DNA from: a virus
Direction: 5' to 3' (one strand)
Virus record (IMG/VR): IMGVR_UViG_3300046674_000204
Location: 1-64,000 of that record
Length of the DNA: 64,000 bases
Shown here: positions 33,054-40,416 of the stretch, piece after piece
How positions within the stretch are numbered: position 1 is the stretch's first letter
How the letters are laid out: every line of letters starts with the position of its first letter
Notes under the pieces: model-generated
Told to the model about the DNA's origin: nothing
Databases searched by the model: none
The model's input: only the letters and a program-made list of their open reading frames with translations
Position numbers and translations under genes: made by a program

Positions 33054-33691
33054 GCTACAGCCCTATCGTTGCGCGCCATACGGAGATCCATCCACGGCTG
33101 CTGGTAGCGCTTGGCGTGAAATTTGATTTCGTTGTCTTCCCAACACATGGCGATCGCGACAGCCTCAGCCGCGTCATCTGCCAGTGCTTTTGCTTTGGGG
33201 AGTTGGACACCCATCCGCTCGCATTCGCTGATGGCGGGGCTTTTCCAGTCGTTTTTCATCTGGATTTTTCCAGCCTTTCTCACCTGCTTCTGTGGCGGCT
33301 TGAACCCAGCGCCGAAGAAGGTGGACCGCCACGTGTTGGGATGAAGAGTGGCGTAAGGAACCCCCCAATTCGCGAGGATACTAACGATGGCTGTGGCCGA
33401 AACCCAGGCGAAGATCATCGCCGAGGCTGACACCTTGCCGATGTTTGCTTGGGCGGCTTCCTCTAGGACGGCAAAGTCCGGAGCCTTGCCGTATTCCTTC
33501 TTGTGATCGGAAATGAGCCGCTGGACCTGCATAGAGATCTGATCGCCGGTAAAGTACGGATCAGCTTTATCGGGCACCTCAATCACACCACACCTGATGT
33601 GCGAACAGTTGCCGTCCTTGCGCCGCGCTTCTGGGCTGTAGACAGCGTATCCAGTAAATTTTGAAGGGTCAAAGCCCATGATCCAGGTCAT
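33050..33691 (-). CDS. RuvC-like Holliday junction resolvase
   Basis: 213 residues with an RNase H-like RuvC fold: IMGFDPSKFTGYAVY with the first catalytic Asp, FAVLEEAAQANIG with the Glu, and LADDAAEAVAIAMCW with the last acidic pair. It would resolve branched DNA before packaging. The late part is basic. It is coupled by overlap to the methyltransferase and GcrA genes. Confidence 0.82.
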   Translation of the reverse strand: MTWIMGFDPSKFTGYAVYSPEARRKDGNCSHIRCGVIEVPDKADPYFTGDQISMQVQRLISDHKKEYGKAPDFAVLEEAAQANIGKVSASAMIFAWVSATAIVSILANWGVPYATLHPNTWRSTFFGAGFKPPQKQVRKAGKIQMKNDWKSPAISECERMGVQLPKAKALADDAAEAVAIAMCWEDNEIKFHAKRYQQPWMDLRMARNDRAVA

Positions 33692-34392
33692 GCGCGCCGC
33701 CCTCCACCGATCGCCATCTCCCGAGGCCGATAAGCCAACCTGTGATGGACATTGCAGTAGGGTGAATCCTCGCGGGATTCAGCGCCGCAACAGGCCATAT
33801 CCGCCCCAGATGGGCCGTCAGCGCTCGATATTGGGAAATGGCACTGGCTGGTTGTCAGATCAATGAAACGCACTGCTGTAACGCCAGGAATGGCATGTAT
33901 CGAACTGTCGAAGCCGCGCTGTGCTCGTTCGGTCGCTTTTGCCTCTCGATCCGAGCGGCGTGACAGGACATCAACTCTTGCTACTCTCCAGTTTTTAGCT
34001 TGAACGCGCTCAGGAAAGTGCTGCGGGTAGCGCTTGACGACATCAGTCATAGTAGACGTGGAAACGTCCATGCTCTGCGCCATAGCGGGAACCGAGACAT
34101 TACGCGCCCATAGAGCCGCCGCCTTCAGCAAGCGTTCCTGCGTCCATGGAAGGCGCTTCTTCACGGCATTGGCGGCCGCTTCAGCCTTTTTCGCGAGGTT
34201 TCGCTTTACAAGAACCGCCGGAAGCCGAATTTCGGAATGAAATGGAGTGCCAAGGCGGCTTGCCTTGCCTACTGCCGCATTCCGTGAACATCCAAGGCGA
34301 TCGGCAGCCTGTGTGGCGCTTGAACCGTCCCTGACCATCCGTTGAAGAACGGCCACATTCTGATCCGTCCACTTAAAGGGTATGTTTAGCAT
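33688..34392 (-). CDS. gcrA: GcrA-family cell-cycle regulator
   Basis: 234 residues with two GcrA-like DNA-binding parts: residues 7-50 (FKWTDQNVAVLQRMVRDG, SATQAADRLGCSRNAAVGKA) and 85-130 (PWTQERLLKAAALWARN). The C-terminus has the GcrA end CHFPISSA, CCGAESREDSPYCNVHHRL. In alphaproteobacteria GcrA works with CcrM methylation of GANTC sites to control sigma-70 promoters. A phage copy may redirect host or phage promoters. Longer than chromosomal GcrA because of the duplicated DNA-binding region. Confidence 0.82.
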   Translation of the reverse strand: MLNIPFKWTDQNVAVLQRMVRDGSSATQAADRLGCSRNAAVGKASRLGTPFHSEIRLPAVLVKRNLAKKAEAAANAVKKRLPWTQERLLKAAALWARNVSVPAMAQSMDVSTSTMTDVVKRYPQHFPERVQAKNWRVARVDVLSRRSDREAKATERAQRGFDSSIHAIPGVTAVRFIDLTTSQCHFPISSADGPSGADMACCGAESREDSPYCNVHHRLAYRPREMAIGGGRRA

Positions 34393-34778
34393 TCCTCGCG
34401 TTCCCCTCTGTTCGCTTTGAAGTTCTGATTTTTCATGATGATGGCTTGTTCAACCGGGACGCCACGCGAGATACGGTTGCGAATAGTGGTTTGAGGAACG
34501 CCCGCTATAGCGCTCAACTCTTCCAATTTGGCCGGTCGGCCATTGAATGTATATTTTGGTTCACGAATGCCGTGCGGTGCGGCCCGCTTTGTCCTTGGGC
34601 GCCCACGGCCCCTTACGAACTCTTCAACCTGAACCCCTGCCAAGATATCCTGAACGATGCCTTCTCGAACTACGGTATCGAGGATGGCCCGAGCCATTGC
34701 CGTCGCTGGAGCACCAAAACTGGTACCTTCCTTTTCGAGGGCGGCTTCAATCTTTCCGCCAAGAGAAATCGTGGCCAT
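34386..34778 (-). CDS. DNA-binding-like protein, unknown
   Basis: 130 residues. The end holds a helix-turn-helix-like KLEELSAIAGVPQTTIRNRI segment, preceded by a basic linker RGRGRPRTKRAAPHG. The start is helical (IEAALEKEGTSFGAPATAMA). Overlaps the GcrA start by seven bases. A regulator acting with GcrA is plausible. Confidence 0.65.
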   Translation of the reverse strand: MATISLGGKIEAALEKEGTSFGAPATAMARAILDTVVREGIVQDILAGVQVEEFVRGRGRPRTKRAAPHGIREPKYTFNGRPAKLEELSAIAGVPQTTIRNRISRGVPVEQAIIMKNQNFKANRGEREEC

Positions 34779-34875
34779 GCGAACCTACTTGATGAGAGAA
34801 AGCTCCAGACATTTGCGTCTGGATAGGTGGCCCGCGCCGGGAGGAGGAAAGCGCGGGCTCGGGAGGAGAGACTAG

Positions 34876-35193
34876 TCAGTGGATAACTGAGCCGATCGGA
34901 ACCTTTGGCATGATCACCAATGCTCCCTTGCGCCTGATCGGCTTTTCGATGGGGATGGCCGCATCAAGGGCGGCCTCGCTCCCATTACCGTCGCGCAACG
35001 GGCAGAAGATGGTGTCGCTTGGCTCCGAACAATCGACTGGCCTCGCAAACGATAGGTAGTACATGCGACCAAGGGAGGGATTTTCATAAACCCCGGAGAA
35101 GCGCCCAACATATCTCCGGCCATCAGCGAACGTGATGCAAAGCCATTCTTTAGACTCGACTACTGTTCCATTTGATTGAACTACACCATGCAT
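34876..35193 (-). CDS. Small beta-rich protein, unknown
   Basis: 105 residues with an SH3-like or PilZ-like appearance (WLCITFADGRRYVGRFSGVY, GALVIMPKVPIGS). No membrane segment, no catalytic pattern. It is the head of the GcrA-side gene group, after a 97-base gap with no gene. Not recognised. Confidence 0.62.
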   Translation of the reverse strand: MHGVVQSNGTVVESKEWLCITFADGRRYVGRFSGVYENPSLGRMYYLSFARPVDCSEPSDTIFCPLRDGNGSEAALDAAIPIEKPIRRKGALVIMPKVPIGSVIH

Positions 35194-35227
35194 TTGTTAA
35201 TGCTCCTTTTTCTGTAGCCAAGCCGCT

Positions 35228-35812
35228 TCAGTGGGAAGTGTTGGGAGCCGCCGAGGCCCACTCTTCGCTGTCTTCGGAACTGGCGAATGGATCATCACCA
35301 CTTGCCGGCGGTTCCTCTTTCGAGGATGCAGCCTTGATTCGAGCTTCGAAGTCGGGGAGAACGGTTTCATATTCCTTGGCGCCGGCATCATACGATTCCA
35401 GCCAGAGGCGATCATCTGAGCTGCCGCCGTCGTATCCAGAGACGCGATCAAGGCCGTTCAGTCCGGCATGGAAGCCCTTGGCCTGGACAAGCTGTTCGCC
35501 GCTGACACGGTTGGAGAGGAGATCGCCTTGAGGATCTTCATGGATGTAGCCCAACCAAGACAAATTTTCGCGTTCCGACCGGAGCTTGTCGACTGGCTTC
35601 TGCTGATCCTCTGCGAGGAATGACTTCAGATAATGGTCAAGCTTTTGAGCTGGGAAGCCGGCGGCCTTCGCGTTCTGCCGGTTCGATTTCTTCTGCTCAT
35701 TGAGCTCGCGGATCTTCGCCGCGATGTCACGGTCTTTTCGATGGTAGTAGCTGAACGAGACTCTGCGTTCGCGGTCAGCCTTGCTACTGTTATCACCCAT
35801 TGCTGCGCTCAT
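35228..35812 (-). CDS. Conserved phage protein, unknown
   Basis: 194 residues, with a strongly basic helical first half (RRVSFSYYHRKDRDIAAKIR, ELNEQKKSNRQNAKAAGFPA) and an acidic C-terminus (SSKEEPPASGDDPFASSEDS). The first part has the feel of DUF2312/GapR-type nucleoid proteins but I cannot confirm it. AAGGA lies nine bases before the ATG. Confidence 0.65.
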   Translation of the reverse strand: MSAAMGDNSSKADRERRVSFSYYHRKDRDIAAKIRELNEQKKSNRQNAKAAGFPAQKLDHYLKSFLAEDQQKPVDKLRSERENLSWLGYIHEDPQGDLLSNRVSGEQLVQAKGFHAGLNGLDRVSGYDGGSSDDRLWLESYDAGAKEYETVLPDFEARIKAASSKEEPPASGDDPFASSEDSEEWASAAPNTSH

Positions 35813-35816
35813 TTAT

Positions 35817-36191
35817 CTATCTTCCTTTTTCGGGGATCCTTGCTTTCGCAGCGCGCGCTTTAGCTTCCAGAGCTTCCACGCCTGCGAGAATATCTGACAC
35901 AGCATCATGGCCGTGCACCTCCTCAACCGCCTTAACCTCGTGCTCAAGCTGCTTGATGAGCGATAGGCAGAAGTTCACATAGACAGATCGGACTCTGTTG
36001 CAGAGCACGGTGTCGTAGATCTTCCGCTCACCTTTCATCAGGCGTTTGAAGCTGACCGCCGATATGCCGCACTGGCGGGCAAGCTTCGTTATGGCGCGAG
36101 TTTCATCGCCCCATCCTGAGCATTCACGCTCAAACATCTTCCGGGCGAGTAACCTCGCTTCTTCTGGGCTATATGCGTCAACTAAAGACAT
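35817..36191 (-). CDS. HTH-like regulatory protein, unknown
   Basis: 124 residues from the ATG at 36191 (MSLVDAYSPEEARLLARKMF), preferred to one at 36254 because of a GAGG eight bases upstream. It has a helix-turn-helix-like RAITKLARQCGISAVSFKRL and a C-terminal coiled coil (LEHEVKAVEEVHG). Resembles regulators seen in rhizobial prophages. No enzyme motif. Confidence 0.65.
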   Translation of the reverse strand: MSLVDAYSPEEARLLARKMFERECSGWGDETRAITKLARQCGISAVSFKRLMKGERKIYDTVLCNRVRSVYVNFCLSLIKQLEHEVKAVEEVHGHDAVSDILAGVEALEAKARAAKARIPEKGR

Positions 36192-36311
36192 CGCTTTCGC
36201 CTCATTCCCTGTTTTGATTTTGATTGCCAAATGTTGAGTTTCTGAACACGTCATGTCTGCCGATCCCGATAGATTGATATTCGTCGGGAAGGCGGCGGCA
36301 TTCGAAAGGAG

Positions 36312-36521
36312 CTACTCCCGCCCCGCATAGGAAACACGGCCGGAAGGCCACGGAACCTTGTAAGAAGGATATGGATTTGGACGGCCGAGAAGGGTGCTTC
36401 GCTCGCTGGAAACTTGATGAAGCGCCTCAGCCTCGGAAATATTGAGAACCGTAGCGATGGCCCGGGTATCGTGGCCATTGCGGAACAATTGAAGGGCCGT
36501 AGGGGATTGGGAGGAAGGCAT
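36312..36521 (-). CDS. Small HTH-like protein
   Basis: 69 residues from an ATG that overlaps the preceding stop as ATGA. A helix-turn-helix-like element is seen at LFRNGHDTRAIATVLNISEA. The C-terminal half (YPSYKVPWPSGRVSYAGRE) is unstructured. Likely an accessory DNA-binding protein. Confidence 0.6.
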   Translation of the reverse strand: MPSSQSPTALQLFRNGHDTRAIATVLNISEAEALHQVSSERSTLLGRPNPYPSYKVPWPSGRVSYAGRE

Positions 36522-36706
36522 CAACGCCCCTCCCCGTGAAACTCATCCTCGATGGCGCGGACGCAGAAATTCTGAAGGTCGCCTTCAGATGCTCCGTGTT
36601 CATCGCCGCTATCCTTGGGAGCGATCCTCCCAATCATGAAAATTCCAAAGCCGAAGAAAGCACCAGTCAGAGCAGCAATGATAAGACAACCGATGGCGTC
36701 AGACAT
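36521..36706 (-). CDS. Small membrane protein, unknown
   Basis: 61 residues: one membrane segment (IGCLIIAALTGAFFGFGIFM) at the N-terminus then a charged tail. It is translationally coupled on both sides, one of a set of four small membrane or unknown proteins between 36.5 and 37.5 kb. Confidence 0.6.
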   Translation of the reverse strand: MSDAIGCLIIAALTGAFFGFGIFMIGRIAPKDSGDEHGASEGDLQNFCVRAIEDEFHGEGR

Positions 36707-36881
36707 GCTTTCCCCTCCTTGTGCTGGAACGGTCAGGGAAAGGGATGATCACGGCCTCACGGCGCTGTATGGGCTTGCGAAAGGCCTTCGCCGTCCATTG
36801 TTCGATCATGGCCAGACCACAGCAGAAGATGAAGCTCACTGCGATGAAGAGAAATGCGCCGGCTTGGAGGAGAATGGTCAT
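36699..36881 (-). CDS. Small membrane protein, unknown
   Basis: 60 residues: one membrane segment (LLQAGAFLFIAVSFIFCCGL) and a basic cytoplasmic tail (AKAFRKPIQRREAVIIPFPD). Overlaps both neighbours. No family recognised. Confidence 0.6.
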   Translation of the reverse strand: MTILLQAGAFLFIAVSFIFCCGLAMIEQWTAKAFRKPIQRREAVIIPFPDRSSTRRGKHV

Positions 36882-37129
36882 GCCGACACCTGCTCGTTCT
36901 GAGGGTTGAGCATGGTCTTGAAGATGGAGATATCGGTCTGGCGCTCACCGCAAACACGGTAGGCAAGAATGTCGTCAAACCCATTTTGAGGGCCGCCCCA
37001 CGTCCACCGGGTTGCATACCCTTCGCCAGACGGCGAGCACTTCACCTTCCCGAAGCGGAGGTCAACTTCAACCAGCGTTCCAGGCGCTACCGGCATAGAG
37101 CCGCCAAACCAAGGGATCATCTCACTCAT
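36878..37129 (-). CDS. Small protein, unknown
   Basis: 83 residues, beta-like, with VAPGTLVEVDLRFGKVKC and TRWTWGGPQNGFDDILAYRV. Its second half resembles phage proteins with a W-x-W-x-x-x-x-x-GDI-x-x-YR ending. ATGA overlaps on both sides support it as part of the same operon. Confidence 0.6.
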   Translation of the reverse strand: MSEMIPWFGGSMPVAPGTLVEVDLRFGKVKCSPSGEGYATRWTWGGPQNGFDDILAYRVCGERQTDISIFKTMLNPQNEQVSA

Positions 37130-37299
37130 GCCCCCCTCATAGGTCTGGAGACTTGAACCCGATCAGCCGCGACATTGCGCTCTACGGCACGACGGGCGAG
37201 TTGATCCTCTGGGAATTCATCGGAGAACTTCTCTCGGAAAGTCTCGAGCCAATCGAATCCGACCGGTTCGCGTGGGGAGTGTTTGGGGGACTGGTTCAT
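37126..37299 (-). CDS. Small charged protein, unknown
   Basis: 57 residues (MNQSPKHSPREPVGFDWLET then FREKFSDEFPEDQLARRAVE). It starts at an ATG overlapping the preceding stop (ATGA) with GGAG nine bases upstream, and its own stop overlaps the next start. No family recognised. Confidence 0.6.
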   Translation of the reverse strand: MNQSPKHSPREPVGFDWLETFREKFSDEFPEDQLARRAVERNVAADRVQVSRPMRGA

Positions 37300-37454
37300 T
37301 GGCCGATCTCCGTCACACGGTAGGCATGGCCTTGGTATTCGAAGTATCCAGCCTTGATGCGGTCATCAGTGATCAATCCGCCGCCCACGACTCCAGCCAT
37401 GAACCCGGCGATAAATCCGACGAGCAGGCCAATAGAAAATGATGAAATGCTCAT
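37296..37454 (-). CDS. Small membrane protein, unknown
   Basis: 52 residues with one Gly-rich membrane segment (IGLLVGFIAGFMAGVVGGGL) and a short soluble tail (YFEYQGHAYRVTEIGQ). GGGGGAG lies nine bases before the ATG; the stop overlaps the next start as ATGA. Confidence 0.62.
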   Translation of the reverse strand: MSISSFSIGLLVGFIAGFMAGVVGGGLITDDRIKAGYFEYQGHAYRVTEIGQ

Positions 37455-37457
37455 GGA

Positions 37458-37844
37458 TCAAACTCCCCCGCCGACATCATCGAGAACTGGAAGGCTGATC
37501 GCAGAATGCTTGGTGACGATGTTCAGCCCGAGGTCGGATCGCTCCGCAATCACCCGGTCGGCGATCCTCTCCACATACTCTCGGTCGGACAGCGGCGTGT
37601 CTGCACAAGCAGGTGTCCGTGGACTGGCGCCTGTAAAGGCTGCCGCGCCGCTGTCCGATTCAAAATTGGGGTGGGTTGGAACGATATAGGCTTGCCAAGC
37701 GATCGGCGTCTCACCAGTCGCGAGGCCATCCCATGCGCTGCGCTTTTCATTCCATCGAGTGACGGAGACCTTCTCACATTTCGTGGCGAGCCAGATCCGG
37801 CGATCAAGGGGAGCCGTGGAGATATCTTGGTTCCATTGGGTCAT
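37458..37844 (-). CDS. Phage protein resembling DUF551-type, unknown
   Basis: 128 residues. The first 55 residues have the spacing of small phage proteins with ISTAPLDRRIWLAT, a VTRW element and PIAWQAY, which resembles DUF551-like domains. The remainder is Ser/Ala-rich and acidic. Function unknown. Confidence 0.6.
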   Translation of the reverse strand: MTQWNQDISTAPLDRRIWLATKCEKVSVTRWNEKRSAWDGLATGETPIAWQAYIVPTHPNFESDSGAAAFTGASPRTPACADTPLSDREYVERIADRVIAERSDLGLNIVTKHSAISLPVLDDVGGGV

Positions 37845-38209
37845 GCCGCCACCGCCTTGCGCCCGTTCAGCGTCGAAGAACCGTCAACAACGGCTTCCAA
37901 CAGTCTCGCCCATTGCGAGTATTCATGATAAATCGAATTTAACTTATGGGAGAGATGAAGACCGTGGACGAGAAAAGCCGCCGCATCGAAGATGAAACCG
38001 TGGAATTTATTGATCTCGTCACGGAAAAATCCGTCATCCTTGGATGGATCGTGGTCGGCCTCGGTCGATCCCCTGACGAGGACGGAGAGGCTGTTACAAG
38101 CCACAGGTTCGTCATGGGCCTGATGACGGCCATTGAGCTTCGGAACGCTCTTAACGAGATGATCGATGATCAAAGCGCTGGGATGGTGGATTAGGGAGGT
38201 GGCGGTCAT
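37841..38209 (-). CDS. Possible minus-strand gene, coupled on both sides
   Basis: A 122-codon frame that overlaps its neighbours by ATGA at both ends, which fits the style of this operon. The translation is unusual (rich in His and Ser; HHPSALIIDHLVKSVPKLNG), and a plus-strand frame (37946-38194) that looks more protein-like lies opposite most of it. Only one of the two may be real. Confidence 0.5.
   Translation of the reverse strand: MTATSLIHHPSALIIDHLVKSVPKLNGRHQAHDEPVACNSLSVLVRGSTEADHDPSKDDGFFRDEINKFHGFIFDAAAFLVHGLHLSHKLNSIYHEYSQWARLLEAVVDGSSTLNGRKAVAA
37946..38194 (+). CDS. Possible plus-strand gene opposite the leftward operon
   Basis: 82 codons (start at 37946, or at a GTG nine bases after GGGAGAG). 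The product is acidic and ordinary in composition (EFIDLVTEKSVILGWIVVGL, HRFVMGLMTAIELRNALNEM) and would be a small phage protein convergent with the gene at 38206. Competes with the coupled minus-strand frame for the same DNA. Confidence 0.4.
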   Translation: MGEMKTVDEKSRRIEDETVEFIDLVTEKSVILGWIVVGLGRSPDEDGEAVTSHRFVMGLMTAIELRNALNEMIDDQSAGMVD

Positions 38210-38475
38210 CCTGCATCCTCCGAGAGGCTTTTATGAGCTGTTTTCGCCAAATCACTCAGGGTGATGAGAGATTCACGTTGGCCGGGGTGACGCCATTTGG
38301 CTTCATCACCGGCTACAAAATTGCTGTGGAGTGCATTGCCGACCTCGTAGAGGACCTTCATCAACTGATGGCGAAGGCGAGCGATATCGAGATCTTTTTC
38401 CGCTTCGCTCTCGCGAGCTTCTAATGCCGAAAGCTCAAAGCAGAGATAATCGCTGGTGAAAACTTTCTCGATCAT
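38206..38475 (-). CDS. Small helical protein, unknown
   Basis: 89 residues, mostly helical (CFELSALEARESEAEKDLDI, LRHQLMKVLYEVGNALHSNF). Second gene of the leftward operon, coupled to the Cro-like gene by ATGA. May act in early lytic control or replication. Not recognised. Confidence 0.65.
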   Translation of the reverse strand: MIEKVFTSDYLCFELSALEARESEAEKDLDIARLRHQLMKVLYEVGNALHSNFVAGDEAKWRHPGQRESLITLSDLAKTAHKSLSEDAG

Positions 38476-38675
38476 GCTGTTGTCTCCGCAGCCTTAAACA
38501 GATCGGGGCGGAGTGTCTCGAAGGATATTCCTGTCACACGGCTGACATCGCCAAGGCGCTCAGCAGGAACCTTGTCCCACTGCGCTACCGCGCCCCGCGT
38601 GATGCCGATCTCTCGAGCCAGGCGAGCCAATGGCATCCTGTCTCGAACGGCGTCCATTCCTTCCAACTTCTGCAC
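38472..38675 (-). CDS. Cro-like repressor, YdaS/DicC type
   Basis: 67 residues from a GTG with GGGAG upstream. It has the short Cro/YdaS fold: LARLAREIGITRGAVAQWDK, then VPAERLGDVSRVTGISFETL and RPDLF. First gene of the leftward operon, divergent from the S24 repressor, as in lambdoid immunity regions. Expected to bind the shared operators and favour lytic growth. Confidence 0.82.
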   Translation of the reverse strand: MQKLEGMDAVRDRMPLARLAREIGITRGAVAQWDKVPAERLGDVSRVTGISFETLRPDLFKAAETTA

Positions 38676-38707
38676 TTCCGCACTCCCTGTGTAGCGAGAA
38701 TGATCAA

Positions 38708-38736
38708 GATGTACAGTTTAACTAACGCGCCGTCAA
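38708..38736 (-). promoter_or_regulatory. Leftward promoter of the Cro-like operon
   Basis: On the minus strand TTGACG, 17 bases, TACATC, about 30 bases before the Cro-like start. The -35 is close to consensus, the -10 weak. The -10 side overlaps the operator-like bases at 38710-38726. Confidence 0.5.
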
Positions 38737-38761
38737 GTGAGACTATCGAAGATTTTGTACA
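38710..38761. promoter_or_regulatory. Putative repressor operators with TGTACA
   Basis: Two TGTACA palindromes lie at 38710-38715 and 38756-38761 between the divergent Cro-like and repressor genes. The first is flanked by a GTTAGT half (minus strand GTTAGTTAAACTGTACA). The early promoter at 40.73 kb has a related GTTAGTCTGTACA, which suggests a shared binding site for repressor or Cro. Confidence 0.5.
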
Positions 38762-38783
38762 GGCAGATGGCTATGCTCCAGCC

Positions 38784-39449
38784 ATGGAACTAAACCAACG
38801 GATATTTAAGGCTCGGTCAGACGCAAAGATGACCCAAGAGCAGCTCGCCAACGCTGTCGGGAAAACCCGTGGCGCTGTGGCTCAATGGGAATCTGGTGAA
38901 GTGCGGCCGCGTCATTCAACGCTGCAGTCGATTGCCGAGGCGACGGGAAAGCCGCTTAATTGGCTCGTCAACGGCGTCGATGATGGTGACCCATCCTACC
39001 CAAGAATAGGGTTAGAGGTCGTCGGCGAAGTTGCCGCCGGCATGTGGAAGGAAGGAACGGTTCGCTTTGAAAGGATGTATGAGCCAGTAGCGACCCATCC
39101 TGATTACCCTGGTTATGGGCAAAGGCTTTATCGGGTCTCGGGAAATAGCATCAACAAGATAGCCGCAAACGGAGAGTATCTGCATGCAGTCGAGCTGCAC
39201 GCTGGTGGCATGAAACCGGAACACGGGGATCTAGTGATTGTTCGACGCCTTCAGCACGGATTAGCGGAATACACAGCCAAAACTCTGATATGGGAAGAAG
39301 GGCATTGGTTATTACGCCCAGAAAGCACAGATCCAGACTGGCAAGTAGATATCGAAATGTCAGGCGACAGCGATACCGAGATCGAGATTACCGATATTGT
39401 CATCGCTAAATGGTCGCCGATCGATCGGCGGCGCAAAACTTCGAAATAG
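38784..39449 (+). CDS. S24-family phage repressor (CI-like)
   Basis: 221 residues from the ATG at 38784. The N-terminal helix-turn-helix is LNQRIFKARSDAKMTQEQLA, NAVGKTRGAVAQWESGEVRP. The C-terminal half is an S24/LexA-like domain (EVVGEVAAGMW, LYRVSGNSINKIAANGEYLH, EHGDLVIVRR). The Ser of SGNS is visible; the usual catalytic Lys position is not obvious, so self-cleavage after SOS induction is uncertain. It maintains lysogeny by blocking the Cro and early promoters. Confidence 0.87.
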   Translation: MELNQRIFKARSDAKMTQEQLANAVGKTRGAVAQWESGEVRPRHSTLQSIAEATGKPLNWLVNGVDDGDPSYPRIGLEVVGEVAAGMWKEGTVRFERMYEPVATHPDYPGYGQRLYRVSGNSINKIAANGEYLHAVELHAGGMKPEHGDLVIVRRLQHGLAEYTAKTLIWEEGHWLLRPESTDPDWQVDIEMSGDSDTEIEITDIVIAKWSPIDRRRKTSK

Positions 39450-39455
39450 AGAATT

Positions 39456-39794
39456 TCAAGATACTGTTTCGAAATATCCCAATGCGGCTAGGACCATGAC
39501 ACTTACGATTTCGCTGTCATCGTTCTGGTCCGCGTCCCTCGCCATTCTCAAGGCTGCTATTGCTCCCGAAAAGGTGCGCGCTGGACCGACCCACGCCTCC
39601 AGCGCATTTCGTGGGGCGCGATATGACGCTTCTGCATAGTGATACGAAGCAGATGGATCTTCCGGTGCATGGGCTGCGAAATCCGCTAAACCATTACGAT
39701 AAGCAATGATCAACTCAAGAAGCGGCTCCTGGGCAATTATTGCTACTCCCTCTGGGGAATCCTGCCCCCAAATACTTTGTTCTAACGCCGACAT
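39456..39794 (-). CDS. Protein convergent with the repressor, unknown
   Basis: 112 residues from the ATG at 39794 with GGGGAAGG upstream. It reads PLLELIIAYRNGLADFAAHA and IVSVMVLAALGYFETV, fully helical without clear membrane segment. It ends just after the repressor stop. Small genes beside repressors are often lysogeny-expressed (exclusion, conversion). Not recognised. Confidence 0.6.
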   Translation of the reverse strand: MSALEQSIWGQDSPEGVAIIAQEPLLELIIAYRNGLADFAAHAPEDPSASYHYAEASYRAPRNALEAWVGPARTFSGAIAALRMARDADQNDDSEIVSVMVLAALGYFETVS

Positions 39795-40027
39795 ACCTTC
39801 CCCTCGCTTTGGGCTTTTTCGCCTCAACTTTGCTATTTCCCACTTAAGAACCCAACGTTTTATAGGTCGATCCGCTTATTCTTTTCTCGCGTTTTTTTTG
39901 AGGAAACGGACCAAGACTAAATTAGCGCCCTGTGTGATTACTACCTACTAACCACGCCTTCGCAAGTTGAAAAGTGGTAGATCGGTGGTGCATATCAGAC
40001 GATATATTTTTGTGCCATTTGTGCACC

Positions 40028-40243
40028 ATGGCGAAGGATGACCCTCAATTCAATTTGCGGATCGCGGCCGACCTTAAACAAAAGGTTGCTGCTGCTGCTA
40101 AGGCAAATGATCGATCTGTAACCGCAGAGATAATCGCCAGGCTCGAATCAACGTTCAGCACAGAGCAGCCATATTCAGAAATCACCGCCGTGCATGAAAT
40201 TATCGACAGAGCCAATTTTCTATTGAAGCATTTCAAGAGCTAA
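40028..40243 (+). CDS. Arc-family DNA-binding protein
   Basis: 71 residues from the ATG at 40028, with the ribbon-helix-helix pattern PQFNLRIAADLKQKVAAAAK then ANDRSVTAEIIARLESTFST. No ribosome binding site precedes the ATG, and GATATATTT and GTGCCATTTGTGCACC lie close upstream, so the message may be nearly leaderless and autoregulated. A transcription regulator in the immunity region. Confidence 0.8.
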   Translation: MAKDDPQFNLRIAADLKQKVAAAAKANDRSVTAEIIARLESTFSTEQPYSEITAVHEIIDRANFLLKHFKS

Positions 40244-40416
40244 ATTCTCTTGCAATCTTCAGGTTGATACGGCGCACCGCTTTTCATAAAAGCATCTTTC
40301 CAGCCCTTCGGCGGCGGCCACGGCACACCAAATTGTGCGAGCGTATCACGCGTCCATCCACCATTCTCTGTCTTTTGAGATTCAATCTCTTCTTCAGTTA
40401 TCTTTCTTCTATCCAT
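40240..40416 (-). CDS. Small conserved alphaproteobacterial protein
   Basis: 58 residues from the ATG at 40416 (AAAGGA upstream), tail to tail with the Arc-like gene. The sequence MDRRKITEEEIESQKTENGG, WTRDTLAQFGVPWPPPKGW is of a type widespread in rhizobia and their phages, of unknown role; the GW-T-x-x-x-LA-x-x-GV-x-WPPPKGW pattern is its mark. Confidence 0.7.
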   Translation of the reverse strand: MDRRKITEEEIESQKTENGGWTRDTLAQFGVPWPPPKGWKDAFMKSGAPYQPEDCKRI

